NCBI GenBank assembly: GCA_002840835.1
Contig: PHCQ01000013.1
Coordinates: 1 to 64,000 of the forward strand
Direction of reading: 5' to 3'
DNA length: 64,000 bases
From: Betaproteobacteria bacterium HGW-Betaproteobacteria-16
GTDB taxonomy: Bacteria; Pseudomonadota; Gammaproteobacteria; Burkholderiales; Burkholderiaceae_C
A model generated the notes under the pieces. It was not told the DNA's origin. It worked only from the letters and a program-made list of their open reading frames with translations, and did no database searches. Positions 49,568 to 57,963 of the stretch are shown piece after piece (position 1 is the stretch's first letter; each line of letters starts with the position of its first letter). Position numbers and translations under genes: made by a program.

Positions 49568-50062
49568 ATGATGCCGGCTTTGTCAAAATCCTTTCACACA
49601 CGTGACGCCTGGCGGCTGGGCAACGCGGGCCGTGTGCTGGGCGATGCGCTCACGCGTTTTGAGGCCCGGGTGCTTGAGCTGATGGCCGCTTCCGGTCATG
49701 GCCAGACGCGGCTCTCGCATGTGAACCTGACCCGCCACCTGGATCTGGAAGGCACACGCATCACAGAGCTGGCTCGCCGCGCCCGCATGACAAATGCCGC
49801 CATGACCGAATTGATCGATCAATGCGAAACCCTGGGTTTGGTGGTGCGCGAAGTGGACGCGAGCGACAAGCGCGCCCGGACGGTGCACTTCACCGAAGCG
49901 GGGCGTGTGTGGTTGCTTGCCTTTGGCAAAGCGGTGAAAAAGGCAGAGCGCGAACTGTTCGCCGAGATAGGCCCCGAGGCCGCAGCAGTGCTGCTGGAGG
50001 GCCTCGGGCGCTACGCCGGAACGGTGGAGTCGATCCGGGTGGGCGGCAAACCGGTGCCTTGA
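49568..50062 (+). CDS. MarR-family transcriptional regulator
   Basis: 164-residue winged-helix regulator. The HTH region is ITELARRARMTNAAMTELID with QCETLGLVVREVDASDKRAR as the wing, the standard MarR pattern. The ATG at 49568 or the adjacent one at 49571 is the start; longer frames upstream overlap the divergent monooxygenase gene. It should repress the monooxygenase, and an aromatic ligand probably relieves this. Confidence 0.9.
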   Translation: MMPALSKSFHTRDAWRLGNAGRVLGDALTRFEARVLELMAASGHGQTRLSHVNLTRHLDLEGTRITELARRARMTNAAMTELIDQCETLGLVVREVDASDKRARTVHFTEAGRVWLLAFGKAVKKAERELFAEIGPEAAAVLLEGLGRYAGTVESIRVGGKPVP

Positions 50063-50194
50063 AGAGCCCCGGTGACGGTCGAAAGCAGTGACGGCCCGGA
50101 GGGACTCACAAAAGGGATGGAAAGTGGCGGTGAAACACTGGCGGGAAGACGCCGTGACGGAGCACGCAAAACGTGGTGGTGCTTTCGTTTTCGT

Positions 50195-50539
50195 TCAGGC
50201 CGGTTCCGATCCGCCGCCACCGATCGCCGCCTGCTTGTGGCCCACGTGGTAGGCCGTCAGCACATGGACCGCGATCATGTCCAGGCTGGGGCGGTGGTTG
50301 CCTTGTTTGTCCGTCCAGACCTTGGGCGTGAGAGAGCCTGAGAGGGCAATGGCGTCGCCATCGGCGAGGGCGAGCAACGCGACGCAGGGGGCATCATCAA
50401 AGGCGATGACGTTGACGATGTGTTCTTCGTCGGCCTTGTTGCGCGCCAGCACCCTGGCCACGATGAACGAGCGGCCCATCTTGTCCACGCGCCGGGAGGC
50501 ATCGCCCATCAGGCGGCCTGCGATCAATCCGTCAATCAT
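50195..50539 (-). CDS. Single-stranded DNA-binding (SSB-like) OB-fold protein
   Basis: 114-residue OB-fold protein. The order MIDGLIAGRLMGDASRRVDK, SFIVARVLARNKADEEHIVN and VIAFDDAPCVALLALADGDA with IALSGSLTPKVWTDKQGNHR is that of a short SSB/primosomal PriB-like protein without the acidic C-terminal tail used to recruit partners. The ATG at 50539 begins the fold. It is the last gene of an FKBP-hypothetical-SSB row on the minus strand. It differs from housekeeping SSB and may be a specialised copy. Confidence 0.78.
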   Translation of the reverse strand: MIDGLIAGRLMGDASRRVDKMGRSFIVARVLARNKADEEHIVNVIAFDDAPCVALLALADGDAIALSGSLTPKVWTDKQGNHRPSLDMIAVHVLTAYHVGHKQAAIGGGGSEPA

Positions 50540-50582
50540 TTGCCTGGTTCCAGCTGAAGAGGAGGATGGTGGGGCGCGTGCA

Positions 50583-51059
50583 TCATCTTGGCTTCTCAAA
50601 CCCTGAAGCGATCCAGGCCTGCGCGCTGTTCACCGTCAGTTTGAAGGTGGGCGGCACGGGCACGCTGGCTACCGGCTCTTCGAATTCGTCCACGGCGGTC
50701 AGGGTGGCGGTGGCGCCTTCCTCGTCGGGCACGATGGCCAGCTCCACCCGGATGCGCTTGCCGTCGACCGACACGCTCACGTTCTTGTTGAGTTCGGCAT
50801 GGCGTTGCTGTTCGGAACGGCGGATCACCTCCCTGGCCGTCTTGACCAGGGTGTTGAAGGCGGCGGTGTCCAGTGGCTTGGGGTTTTTCTTGTCGCGCCC
50901 CATGGTCCAGGGCCCCACCAGGGCGGGCTCGGCCTCGCCGTCGAGGTACATGGCCACGGCCCAGCCGTCATCGTCTTCGTTCTTGACGACGCGGGCGGTC
51001 CAGTGTTCGTCGCTCCACACGCGGTCTTCGCGCACGGGTTCGTTGGTGTCGGTGCTCAT
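50583..51059 (-). CDS. Conserved hypothetical protein
   Basis: 158-residue soluble, acidic protein without a recognised domain. It starts MSTDTNEPVREDRVWSDEHW and has TARVVKNEDDDGWAVAMYLD, a middle helix (NTLVKTAREVIRRSEQQRHA) and a C-terminal beta-rich part ending VPVPPTFKLTVNSAQAW. It lies 13 bp after the FKBP gene and 43 bp before the SSB-like gene, so it is probably co-transcribed. The function is unknown. Confidence 0.75.
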   Translation of the reverse strand: MSTDTNEPVREDRVWSDEHWTARVVKNEDDDGWAVAMYLDGEAEPALVGPWTMGRDKKNPKPLDTAAFNTLVKTAREVIRRSEQQRHAELNKNVSVSVDGKRIRVELAIVPDEEGATATLTAVDEFEEPVASVPVPPTFKLTVNSAQAWIASGFEKPR

Positions 51060-51072
51060 GAACGCATTGGTG

Positions 51073-51498
51073 TCATTGAACCGCGAGCAACTGCACCTGG
51101 AACTTCAGCGTGCTGTTGGGTGGAATCACGCCAGGAATGCCGCGTTCGCCATAGGCGGTGGCGGGTGGGCAGGTGAGGTCGGCTGTATCGCCCACTTTCA
51201 TTTCCTGTACCGCCTGCGTCCAGCACGGCACCACGCGGTTCAGCGGGAAGCTCGCCGGCTGGCCGCGCTTGTGTGAGCTGTCGAACTCGGTGCCATCGAG
51301 CAGCGTGCCGCGGTAGTGCACCTGCACCGTGTCGGTGGACTTGGGTTGGGCTCCGTTGCCTGCTTTTGTCCATTTCATCGCCACGCCTGATGGCAGCACC
51401 TTGTCGGCGGGCAGGGCCGTGGTCTGGGCATGGGCCGTGAAAGCGCTCAAGGCCAGGGCGGCGGCAACAAGGGTGGCAAGGGAGTAGTGGTTTTTCAT
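51073..51498 (-). CDS. Periplasmic FKBP-type peptidyl-prolyl isomerase
   Basis: 141-residue exported prolyl isomerase. A Sec signal (LATLVAAALALSAFTAHAQ) precedes an FKBP domain with VQVHYRGTLLDGTEFDSSHK, WTQAVQEMKVGDTADLTCPP and YGERGIPGVIPPNSTLKFQV, including the active-site aromatic and Asp/Phe/Ile positions. The ATG at 51498 begins the signal; earlier in-frame starts do not. It assists folding of exported proteins. It heads the FKBP-hypothetical-SSB row. Confidence 0.93.
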   Translation of the reverse strand: MKNHYSLATLVAAALALSAFTAHAQTTALPADKVLPSGVAMKWTKAGNGAQPKSTDTVQVHYRGTLLDGTEFDSSHKRGQPASFPLNRVVPCWTQAVQEMKVGDTADLTCPPATAYGERGIPGVIPPNSTLKFQVQLLAVQ

Positions 51499-51757
51499 GG
51501 TGCTGTGGCGGGGTGGCGATGGGCAATCGGCTGCCATGAAACCCATGACCAGCCTGCCGACCGATGTCGTGACCTGCAAGGTTATCCGAATATCGGCGCG
51601 TCTTGTCTCAGGGGTGCCGGTGGCCCCGTTTCACGAGGCTTCGTCGCAGGCGTGTCCGATGTTCGGTGGATGGTTTCGTTTCATCGCGACCGTGATGCCA
51701 GATGCCAGAGGCCAGAGGTCAGATCGGCCGATCACGTCGACGCACACGAAATCATTC

Positions 51758-52759
51758 TCATCGTCTCAGTCCGAATCTCAAGCGATGGTCGCGTGGCGTT
51801 GACTGCACCCATTGTTTGAACACTTTGCTGAAAGTGGATACATCCGCATAGCCGCAGCGCTGCGTGATGTCTTCCAGCGACAGTTGAGTCGACTCCAGCA
51901 GCGCCTTTGCACGCTCGACGCGCAATTGCTGTGTGTAGCGCACAGGACTCATGCCGATGGCGTCCTGAAAACGCCGCAACAGGGTGCGTGGGCTGGTGTT
52001 GCAGTAGGCGGCCAGTTCCGCCATCGCCCACGGTTGGTCGAGGCGCTGGTTCAGCCAGCGGCGGGCGCGTTCGATGATGGCGTGACCGTCGCTCTGGATC
52101 AGTGCTGAGGTGATGTACGGCGCTTGCGATCTGCGGCTGGCGTCCATCACAAGGATTTTGGCGACGGCCTGTCGCAATGGGTCACCGCCATAGTGACCCA
52201 CCAGCCACAGCGCAAGATCGAAATAAGACGTGACGCCGCCGGAGGACACGATGTTGCGGTCATGCACGATCAATTGCTCGGCATCGAGCTCGACCTCTGG
52301 AAAGCGCTGGCGGAAGTACGCGCCGAGCCACCAACTCGTGGTGGCACGCCGACCGCCCAGCAGGCCGGCATGCGCCAGCAGGCAAGTACTTGAACAACTG
52401 GCGGTCATCAGGCCGCCAGTGGCGGCATATGCCTGCAGCGCGCGACGCTCCGGTGTGAGCTGCTCCAGCAGGCCAGTCAGTTGTGGTGGCGCGTCGTGAT
52501 CGATGGGCGGAACCACCAGGGCCTGGAGCGTGGCCTCGTCAAAGCGGCTGGTTGGGAACTGCACACCATCGATGTTGGTCACGCGCGCTTTGCGCGCACT
52601 GATCCAGAAAGCCTCGAAGTGCACACGTTGTTTGGCAGGGCGCAACTGTGCGACCGTATTGGCGACCTTGAACACGTCGATGGGGGCCATTGCGCCGCTC
52701 TTCAGGCACCCGGGGAAGACAAGAACGCCGATACGGACGGATGGAATGTGCTTCGCCAT
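51758..52759 (-). CDS. GlxA-type AraC-family regulator with DJ-1/PfpI domain
   Basis: 333-residue regulator. The N-terminal DJ-1/PfpI-like domain (IGVLVFPGCLKSGAMAPIDV to about residue 190; nucleophile region GGLMTASCSSTCLLAHAGLL) is fused to a C-terminal AraC DNA-binding domain (MAELAAYCNTSPRTLLRRFQ, EDITQRCGYADVSTFSKVFK). GlxA-type regulators often sense small metabolites such as amines or carnitine. The ATG at 52759 is used. It is divergent from the MAPEG gene across 134 bp, which it may regulate. Confidence 0.92.
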   Translation of the reverse strand: MAKHIPSVRIGVLVFPGCLKSGAMAPIDVFKVANTVAQLRPAKQRVHFEAFWISARKARVTNIDGVQFPTSRFDEATLQALVVPPIDHDAPPQLTGLLEQLTPERRALQAYAATGGLMTASCSSTCLLAHAGLLGGRRATTSWWLGAYFRQRFPEVELDAEQLIVHDRNIVSSGGVTSYFDLALWLVGHYGGDPLRQAVAKILVMDASRRSQAPYITSALIQSDGHAIIERARRWLNQRLDQPWAMAELAAYCNTSPRTLLRRFQDAIGMSPVRYTQQLRVERAKALLESTQLSLEDITQRCGYADVSTFSKVFKQWVQSTPRDHRLRFGLRR

Positions 52760-52893
52760 GTGGCGGATTTCAACATGACTTTGTCTATTCAGCCAATGGC
52801 GAATACACACCACGATGCAGAGAATCCAGGTCAGACGGTCGAATGCTGCTTACGCATCGACCGTGGCCCAGAGCATTTATTTCAGGAGAAACC

Positions 52894-53343
52894 ATGTCCG
52901 AGTACCCAGCTTTTCCAGCGTTTGCAATGGCCGTTGTCGCGCTGTTTGCGAAAGTGACCCTGACCAGCGTGCTGCAGGTCGTTTGCCGCTTCCGTTCTCG
53001 TGCCTTCCTGCTGCCGGAAGATGCGGCCCTGGCGGGTGTTCGCCCGCAAGCGGCGGAGACCCCTTTCGTGCAACGCTGTGCAAGCGTGTGGCGCAACGAC
53101 ACGGAGAACCTGCCGTTGTTCCTTTTGCTTGCATTGACCTACACCTTGCTGGGCGCATCCATGGCGTCGGTGCAGTGGCTGTTCACCTCCTATGTGGTGC
53201 TGCGCTACCTCCACACGTTCGCATACCTGCGTGGTTGGCAGCCATGGCGTGCGCTGCTGTACATGGCTGGCATGCTGGTCTGCTGGATGATTGCCGTTCA
53301 ACTCGTCATGCGGGTCGCCTTGACCTTCACCCTGCCAACATGA
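52894..53343 (+). CDS. MAPEG-family membrane protein
   Basis: 149-residue four-helix membrane protein of the MAPEG family. It has FAMAVVALFAKVTLTSVLQV, an Arg/Glu-rich loop ending RCASVWRNDTENLPLFLLLA, then SVQWLFTSYVVLRYLHTFAY and ALLYMAGMLVCWMIAVQLVM. The ExN-P loop (NDTENLP) and HTFAYL are family marks for glutathione binding. The ATG at 52894 follows CAGGAGAAACC. It may detoxify electrophiles or lipid peroxides. It sits tail to tail with the sensor-kinase gene. Confidence 0.9.
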   Translation: MSEYPAFPAFAMAVVALFAKVTLTSVLQVVCRFRSRAFLLPEDAALAGVRPQAAETPFVQRCASVWRNDTENLPLFLLLALTYTLLGASMASVQWLFTSYVVLRYLHTFAYLRGWQPWRALLYMAGMLVCWMIAVQLVMRVALTFTLPT

Positions 53344-53366
53344 CATGCGCCCGCGAGGTGCGTCGA

Positions 53367-55511
53367 TCAGCTGGCAGTGACCGGAGTTCTCAGCGGCAGC
53401 CGAAGCTCGAAGCAGACACCGTCTGTGGTGTTGATCGCCAGGATCGTGCCGCCCATCTTGGCCATGTAGGTGCGGGCCACATACAGGCCCTGACCGCGCT
53501 GTTCGCCGGTCTGTGGCGTGTTCGGGTCCGAGACCCCGTATTCGAAGATGCGGTCGATGAGCGCGGCGTCGATCGGCGGCCCCTGGTTGATGACTGCTAC
53601 GACCGCCATGGCGCCATCGGTGCGCAACTGGATCTTCACCGGCGTGCCAGGTGTGCGGTAACGATCTGCGTTGCGCAACACGTGGGTGACCACGTCTTCC
53701 AGCGAATGCTCGTCGGCACCCACCCACACCGGCGTGGCCATGCCTTCGTACGCCACATCGGCAATGCCGGCGTGCGGCGCATTCCCTGCCACCAGCGCCA
53801 GAAACGCGTTCAGGTCCAGGGTTTCCAGTTGCAGTGGCGCGGCAGAAAAGGCCTCGCTGGGCGACGCCGTGCCGTAGAGCACGCGCACCGCCTGCTGCAT
53901 GCGCTGCACGTAGCGGTGGCTGGGGTCTTGCGCATCGGGGTGCAGCACCATCATCGACTGCAGCGGCGACATGATCTCGTGCCCTACGGCGTGCCACATG
54001 TCGCGCTCCTGTTCGGCGCGAATGTGCTCGCGACGCACGCCGTCTTTCACCCGCTCCAGCAGCGTGGCCAGGGTGTTGGCCAGAATGCCGAGTTCGTCCT
54101 TGCCGCCCAGGTCTTTCACATCGAGTTCGCCCAGCCTGCGGTCCACCTGAGGGTCCTGCATGTTGTAACGCAGCGCGGCCGCGCGCCGTGTGAGCAGGGT
54201 GATGCGCCGCATCAGCCCGACTTCAATCAACAGCCAGGTCAGCGCGATGGCCGCCAGCATGGCGCCCACGTACCAGCTCATGCGGGTGGCGGTGGCGCCC
54301 AGGTGGCGGTCCACGCTCGTGGGGTCGCCGGTGAGGATGAGCCGGTATCGCCCGGCCGGCGTGGTCACTGTGTCCTGCGCACTGAGCAGCACGCTGGCAG
54401 CGCGGTCGTCTACCGGCGGCAGGCGCTGCATCAGCCGGGTGATCCAGGGTGCGACCGCTTCTTCGTCCTGAGTCAGGCCGGCCAGTTCGGTCACGGGGCG
54501 GTTGCCTGCGCTGCGCATCCGCTCAATGCGCAGCACTTCACCAGGCGCCAGGGCCCCGGTCAACTCGTCCAGCGAAAAAGGCTTGAGCGCACCGGCCTCA
54601 GTGCTGTCAAACACCGGGGTTTCACCTTCGGGCAACCATTGCAGGCGCACACGCGTGGCGTTCAGGTTGGCCGGCGGCCAGGGTGCCCGGCCTTCGGCAA
54701 ACAGCTGGTCGCGCCAAGCCTCCACCGGCAGGCGAATCGACACCAGCGAACGGCGATTGCAGCCGGGCAGGCTGTCGGTGGCCTCGGCACATTCACCGTC
54801 CTGCCAGAGCCAGCCGCGGAAATCGCGCACCGGCCGGGCCAGCCGGTGCAACGCCGCACCGTCGCCCGCAAAGCCGGTGAGCCGGCCCCGCAGGCCGGCC
54901 CGCCCCGCATCCACCGGCACGCCTCGTCCGGCCTCGAACGGCGCCACCCATTCGTGCGACTTGCCGTCCACGGTCAGCGTGACCCGCGCCCGGCTTACCG
55001 GCAGCAGGTCGATCTGGCCGCGCTTGCGGGGGTTGCCGGGCGGCAGCACCAGATCGGCCACCAGATAGAGAAAAGCGCCTGCGTAGGCCTGGCTACCCAC
55101 CGCCACACAAAGCTGGTGGCCGTCGGGCCAGCGCAAGGCGCAGCCGCTCATCTCCACCGCCTGGCGAGCCTTGAACGGGTCGCCGAAATCCAGCGCCGAA
55201 AACGGCAGCACCACCGGCGTGATGTCGCCGTTGACCAGCACCGGTGCGTGCGCGTTGATCAGCGCGAGCTGTCCGGTGGGGTGGCGCAGTTGCGCGCTGA
55301 TGCTGGAGAGGCGCTGGTGAAAGCCCGCTTCGTAACGGTCGCGGCTGCGTTGGCGTTCTTCGGTCAGCAGCGTCACGGCCAGTGCCAGCGTGGCCAGCGC
55401 CAGCAGCACAAAAGCGCCATGAAACACCAGGCGCCGCCGGAACGCCGCCAGCGGCAGGCGCGGCAGCGCCAGCGGGGGCAGGGCAGGCACGTCCAGCGGA
55501 CCCAATTTCAT
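53367..55511 (-). CDS. Large membrane sensor histidine kinase, two-component partner of the 55771 regulator
   Basis: 714-residue kinase of no well-known subfamily. A membrane segment (FHGAFVLLALATLALAVTLL, about 29-50), a very large periplasmic region (to about residue 410) and a second helix (VGAMLAAIALTWLLIEVGLM) are followed by a HAMP-like linker. The H-box is DMWHAVGHEIMSPLQSM with His at about 511, the N-box VVTHVLRNADRYRTPGT, and the G-box RGQGLYVARTYMAKMGG. The periplasmic part has four cysteines (CALRWPDGHQLCV, GECAE, LPGCNRR). The ATG at 55511 is used. The regulator gene lies 259 bp upstream beyond two repeats, and the SPFH gene is divergent from that. Confidence 0.88.
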   Translation of the reverse strand: MKLGPLDVPALPPLALPRLPLAAFRRRLVFHGAFVLLALATLALAVTLLTEERQRSRDRYEAGFHQRLSSISAQLRHPTGQLALINAHAPVLVNGDITPVVLPFSALDFGDPFKARQAVEMSGCALRWPDGHQLCVAVGSQAYAGAFLYLVADLVLPPGNPRKRGQIDLLPVSRARVTLTVDGKSHEWVAPFEAGRGVPVDAGRAGLRGRLTGFAGDGAALHRLARPVRDFRGWLWQDGECAEATDSLPGCNRRSLVSIRLPVEAWRDQLFAEGRAPWPPANLNATRVRLQWLPEGETPVFDSTEAGALKPFSLDELTGALAPGEVLRIERMRSAGNRPVTELAGLTQDEEAVAPWITRLMQRLPPVDDRAASVLLSAQDTVTTPAGRYRLILTGDPTSVDRHLGATATRMSWYVGAMLAAIALTWLLIEVGLMRRITLLTRRAAALRYNMQDPQVDRRLGELDVKDLGGKDELGILANTLATLLERVKDGVRREHIRAEQERDMWHAVGHEIMSPLQSMMVLHPDAQDPSHRYVQRMQQAVRVLYGTASPSEAFSAAPLQLETLDLNAFLALVAGNAPHAGIADVAYEGMATPVWVGADEHSLEDVVTHVLRNADRYRTPGTPVKIQLRTDGAMAVVAVINQGPPIDAALIDRIFEYGVSDPNTPQTGEQRGQGLYVARTYMAKMGGTILAINTTDGVCFELRLPLRTPVTAS

Positions 55512-55548
55512 AGGGAGCCTCCGGTGCGCAGTTGACCCATTCCAGGCG

Positions 55549-55640
55549 CACCGCGGAACCGGCTTTGCCGGGCCGCGGGTGCGGTCCCCCTCCCGCCGAA
55601 GGCGAGAGAGGGGGAAGACGCGAAGCGGCGCAGGGGGAGC
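55549..55640. repeat. Dispersed GC-rich hairpin repeat, copy 1 of a tandem pair
   Basis: GGAACCGGCTTTGCCGGGCC, then CCCCCTCCCGCCGAAGGCGA and GACGCGAAGCGGCGCAGGGG. The second copy at 55679-55769 is almost identical. It stands between the regulator and kinase genes of the same operon and can form strong hairpins in the mRNA. Confidence 0.75.
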
Positions 55641-55678
55641 CACCGATTTCCCGGAGCGCGTGCCTCAAATCCAGGGCT

Positions 55679-55769
55679 CCCGTGGAACCGGCTTTGCCGG
55701 GCCACAGGGTGCGTCCCCCTCCCGCCGAAGGCGAGAGAGGGGGAAGACGCGAAGCGGCGCAGGGGGTGC
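55679..55769. repeat. Dispersed GC-rich hairpin repeat, copy 2 of a tandem pair
   Basis: Nearly the same as 55549-55640, with changes only around GGGCCACAGGGTGCG. The pair may reduce expression of the kinase relative to the regulator. It ends directly at the regulator stop codon. Confidence 0.75.
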
Positions 55770-55770
55770 C

Positions 55771-56460
55771 TCATCTACTCCAGCGGAAGCCGCGCATGGG
55801 TACGTTCTCCACTGAGTCGAAGCCAGGGTCCACGTCGCGAAACGCTTCGCGGATGCTGCTCACGTGCTTGCGCACGTTGTCGCGGTTGCGCCCACTCTTG
55901 ACCACTTCAAATAGATCCTCGTAGCTCACCACCTCGCCCTTGCGCTGGACCAGCGTGGCCAGGATCCGCTGGGCGGTCAGGGGCAAGTTGATGCGCTGGC
56001 CGCGCCAGGTGGGGCTGCGTTGCCACAGCGGGTCCAGGCAGAGTTCTTCTGCCGGCACGGGCGGCGCATCCATCTGGCGCTGGCGCGCGGTGCGCAGGAT
56101 GTCCAGGAAGGTTTCGACGAATTCGGCTTCTTCAAACGTGGTCTTCTGCAGGTAGTCCCAGGCATCGAGCGCCTTCATGATGCTGCGGTAGATGGCCGCC
56201 GGCATGGCCGAGACCACCAGCACCGGTGTGCCCTGGTGCAGCTTGTTGATGGTGTTGATGATGGCCACGCCGGCGTGGCGCTCGCGCCCCAGTTCGATGT
56301 CGAGCACCACCAGGTCGTAGCGCTCGCGGGCCAGCGCGGCTTCGGCGCTGTCGCGGTCGAACCACTGGTCGATCTGCATGTGCGGACGGGTCGCACGGAT
56401 CCAGCCGCACAGCTGGTTGCTGGTCGGGCGGTCGTCTTCAATCACGGCGACTTTGTCCAT
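55771..56460 (-). CDS. Response regulator with winged-helix output
   Basis: 229-residue regulator. The receiver domain starts MDKVAVIEDDRPTSNQLCGW, with the phosphoacceptor Asp at about 54 (YDLVVLDIELGRERHAG). The C-terminal OmpR-type winged helix (INLPLTAQRILATLVQRKGE, NVRKHVSSIREAFRDVDPGF, ENVPMRGFRW) is short but complete. It is transcribed towards its kinase gene and is divergent from the SPFH gene across 165 bp, so it probably regulates the SPFH operon. Confidence 0.9.
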   Translation of the reverse strand: MDKVAVIEDDRPTSNQLCGWIRATRPHMQIDQWFDRDSAEAALARERYDLVVLDIELGRERHAGVAIINTINKLHQGTPVLVVSAMPAAIYRSIMKALDAWDYLQKTTFEEAEFVETFLDILRTARQRQMDAPPVPAEELCLDPLWQRSPTWRGQRINLPLTAQRILATLVQRKGEVVSYEDLFEVVKSGRNRDNVRKHVSSIREAFRDVDPGFDSVENVPMRGFRWSR

Positions 56461-56625
56461 GCGCGGATTATCGAGGGGCGGCTGAGGCTACCCTGTGAGT
56501 TTTTCTTCCCGGGCGGGCAGAAACACAGTCGCGGGCACCCTGGCGGCTTCCGGGGCATGTGCGGACCATTGTGATCATGGTGCTGCCCGTTGGGGGTGGC
56601 GCCCACCAACGCAGGAGAAACCACC

Positions 56626-57963
56626 ATGCCCATGTTCGATGCCTTGTCCCGCGCCTGGCGCCGCCTCAGAGGCAAGAGCCACAACCTTGAGGCAGATGCG
56701 CCCGAAACCGAATTTGCACCGTCGACCGGCACCCCTGCTCCAGCGAACGCGAGGCCGTACCGCCCCATGCCCATGCCCCGGGTGGATCTTCAGCCGCTGG
56801 TGGTGGGCGTGCTGGTGGTGTCGCTGGTTTCTGGAGCCGCCTGGGTGATGGTCAAGTACCCGCCGGTGCGGCAACTGGTGCCGGGGGAACTGGCGGTGCG
56901 CAGCAACCAGCTGACCGGCGACACCACGGTCTGGCGCAGCGGCAGCCTGTGGGCCTGGCCCGGCATCCACCGCGTCACGGTGCACGACCTGAACGACCGC
57001 CACTGGGAGGCCACGGCCATGGCCCGCGCCGACGGGTCGGAGCCGGCGCAGACGGTGGAGGGTTTGTCGATCGGCATTGCGCTCAAGCTGCGCTACGCCA
57101 TCGATGTGGAACAGCGTTCGGGCGCGCAACTGCACAGCCTGCCCGCCAACCTGGACCAGCAGATCGTGGAGCCGGCGGTGCAGGCCACGGTCTACAAGAT
57201 TGTGTCGCGGCACACGGTGCGCGAGATTTTTTCGTCGCAGCGCGGCCAGATCGAGGAGGCGATGGTGCGCGAGATCGGCACGCGCCTGGCGCGCGATGGC
57301 CTGGTGCTGCGCTCGCTGCACATCGGCCAGATCGACCTGCCTGCCGACTACCGGCGCGGCATGGAGGTGCTGCTGACCGAAGGCCTGGAGGCCGAGAAGA
57401 TGCGCTACACGCTGGAGCTGCGCGAAAAGCAGGTGCGCGAAGGCGAGTTGAGAGCCAATGCCGACAAGGCACGGCGCGAGATCGCTGCTGAGGCCGCTGC
57501 ACGCGAACAGATCATTGCCGCCAAGGCGCAGGAAGAAGCGATGAAACACGTGCTGCCGTTCAAGCAGCGCCAGATCGAGCAGCGCAAGCTCGAAGCCGAA
57601 GCCGCCCGCGTGCAACGGGTGCAGCAGGCCAAGGCCAACGCCGAGGCGCGCGAGATCGAATCGCAGGCCGAAGCCGATGCGCGCCGCAAGCTGGCCGACG
57701 CTGAAGCCTACCGCCAGGCCAGCCTGGGCAAGGTGCAGGCCGAGCAGATGGCGGTGGAGGGCGCGCTCATCACCCGCCACCCGCTGCTGATCCAGAAGAC
57801 CATGGCCGACCGCCTGAGCGACAAGGTGCAGGTAATCATCGCTTCGCCACCGCAGAGCGGGGGGTTCATCGGTGACCAGTTGCTGGGCACCACAACCGCA
57901 GCCGCACCGCGTGGCCGGCAGGTCACCTACCTGGAAGACGAACACAGGGTAGTGGAGCGATGA
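56626..57963 (+). CDS. SPFH/band-7 (stomatin/prohibitin-like) membrane protein
   Basis: 445-residue flotillin-like protein. A cytoplasmic N-terminus (residues 1-60), one membrane helix (PLVVGVLVVSLVSGAAWVMV) and an SPFH domain (about 85-260, for example LDQQIVEPAVQATVYKIVSR) precede a long Ala/Glu/Arg-rich coiled coil ([40 protein letters not shown]). Such proteins build oligomeric cages or rafts on the inner membrane. The ATG at 56626 follows GCAGGAGAAACC. Its stop overlaps the next start by ATGA, so the next gene is its partner. Confidence 0.9.
   Translation: MPMFDALSRAWRRLRGKSHNLEADAPETEFAPSTGTPAPANARPYRPMPMPRVDLQPLVVGVLVVSLVSGAAWVMVKYPPVRQLVPGELAVRSNQLTGDTTVWRSGSLWAWPGIHRVTVHDLNDRHWEATAMARADGSEPAQTVEGLSIGIALKLRYAIDVEQRSGAQLHSLPANLDQQIVEPAVQATVYKIVSRHTVREIFSSQRGQIEEAMVREIGTRLARDGLVLRSLHIGQIDLPADYRRGMEVLLTEGLEAEKMRYTLELREKQVREGELRANADKARREIAAEAAAREQIIAAKAQEEAMKHVLPFKQRQIEQRKLEAEAARVQRVQQAKANAEAREIESQAEADARRKLADAEAYRQASLGKVQAEQMAVEGALITRHPLLIQKTMADRLSDKVQVIIASPPQSGGFIGDQLLGTTTAAAPRGRQVTYLEDEHRVVER

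Noticed and set aside
52815-55535. A 906-codon open frame on the plus strand
   Set aside because: It lies opposite the MAPEG and sensor-kinase genes. The translation is rich in His, Gln, Arg and Gly without domains, as expected for a GC-rich antisense shadow.
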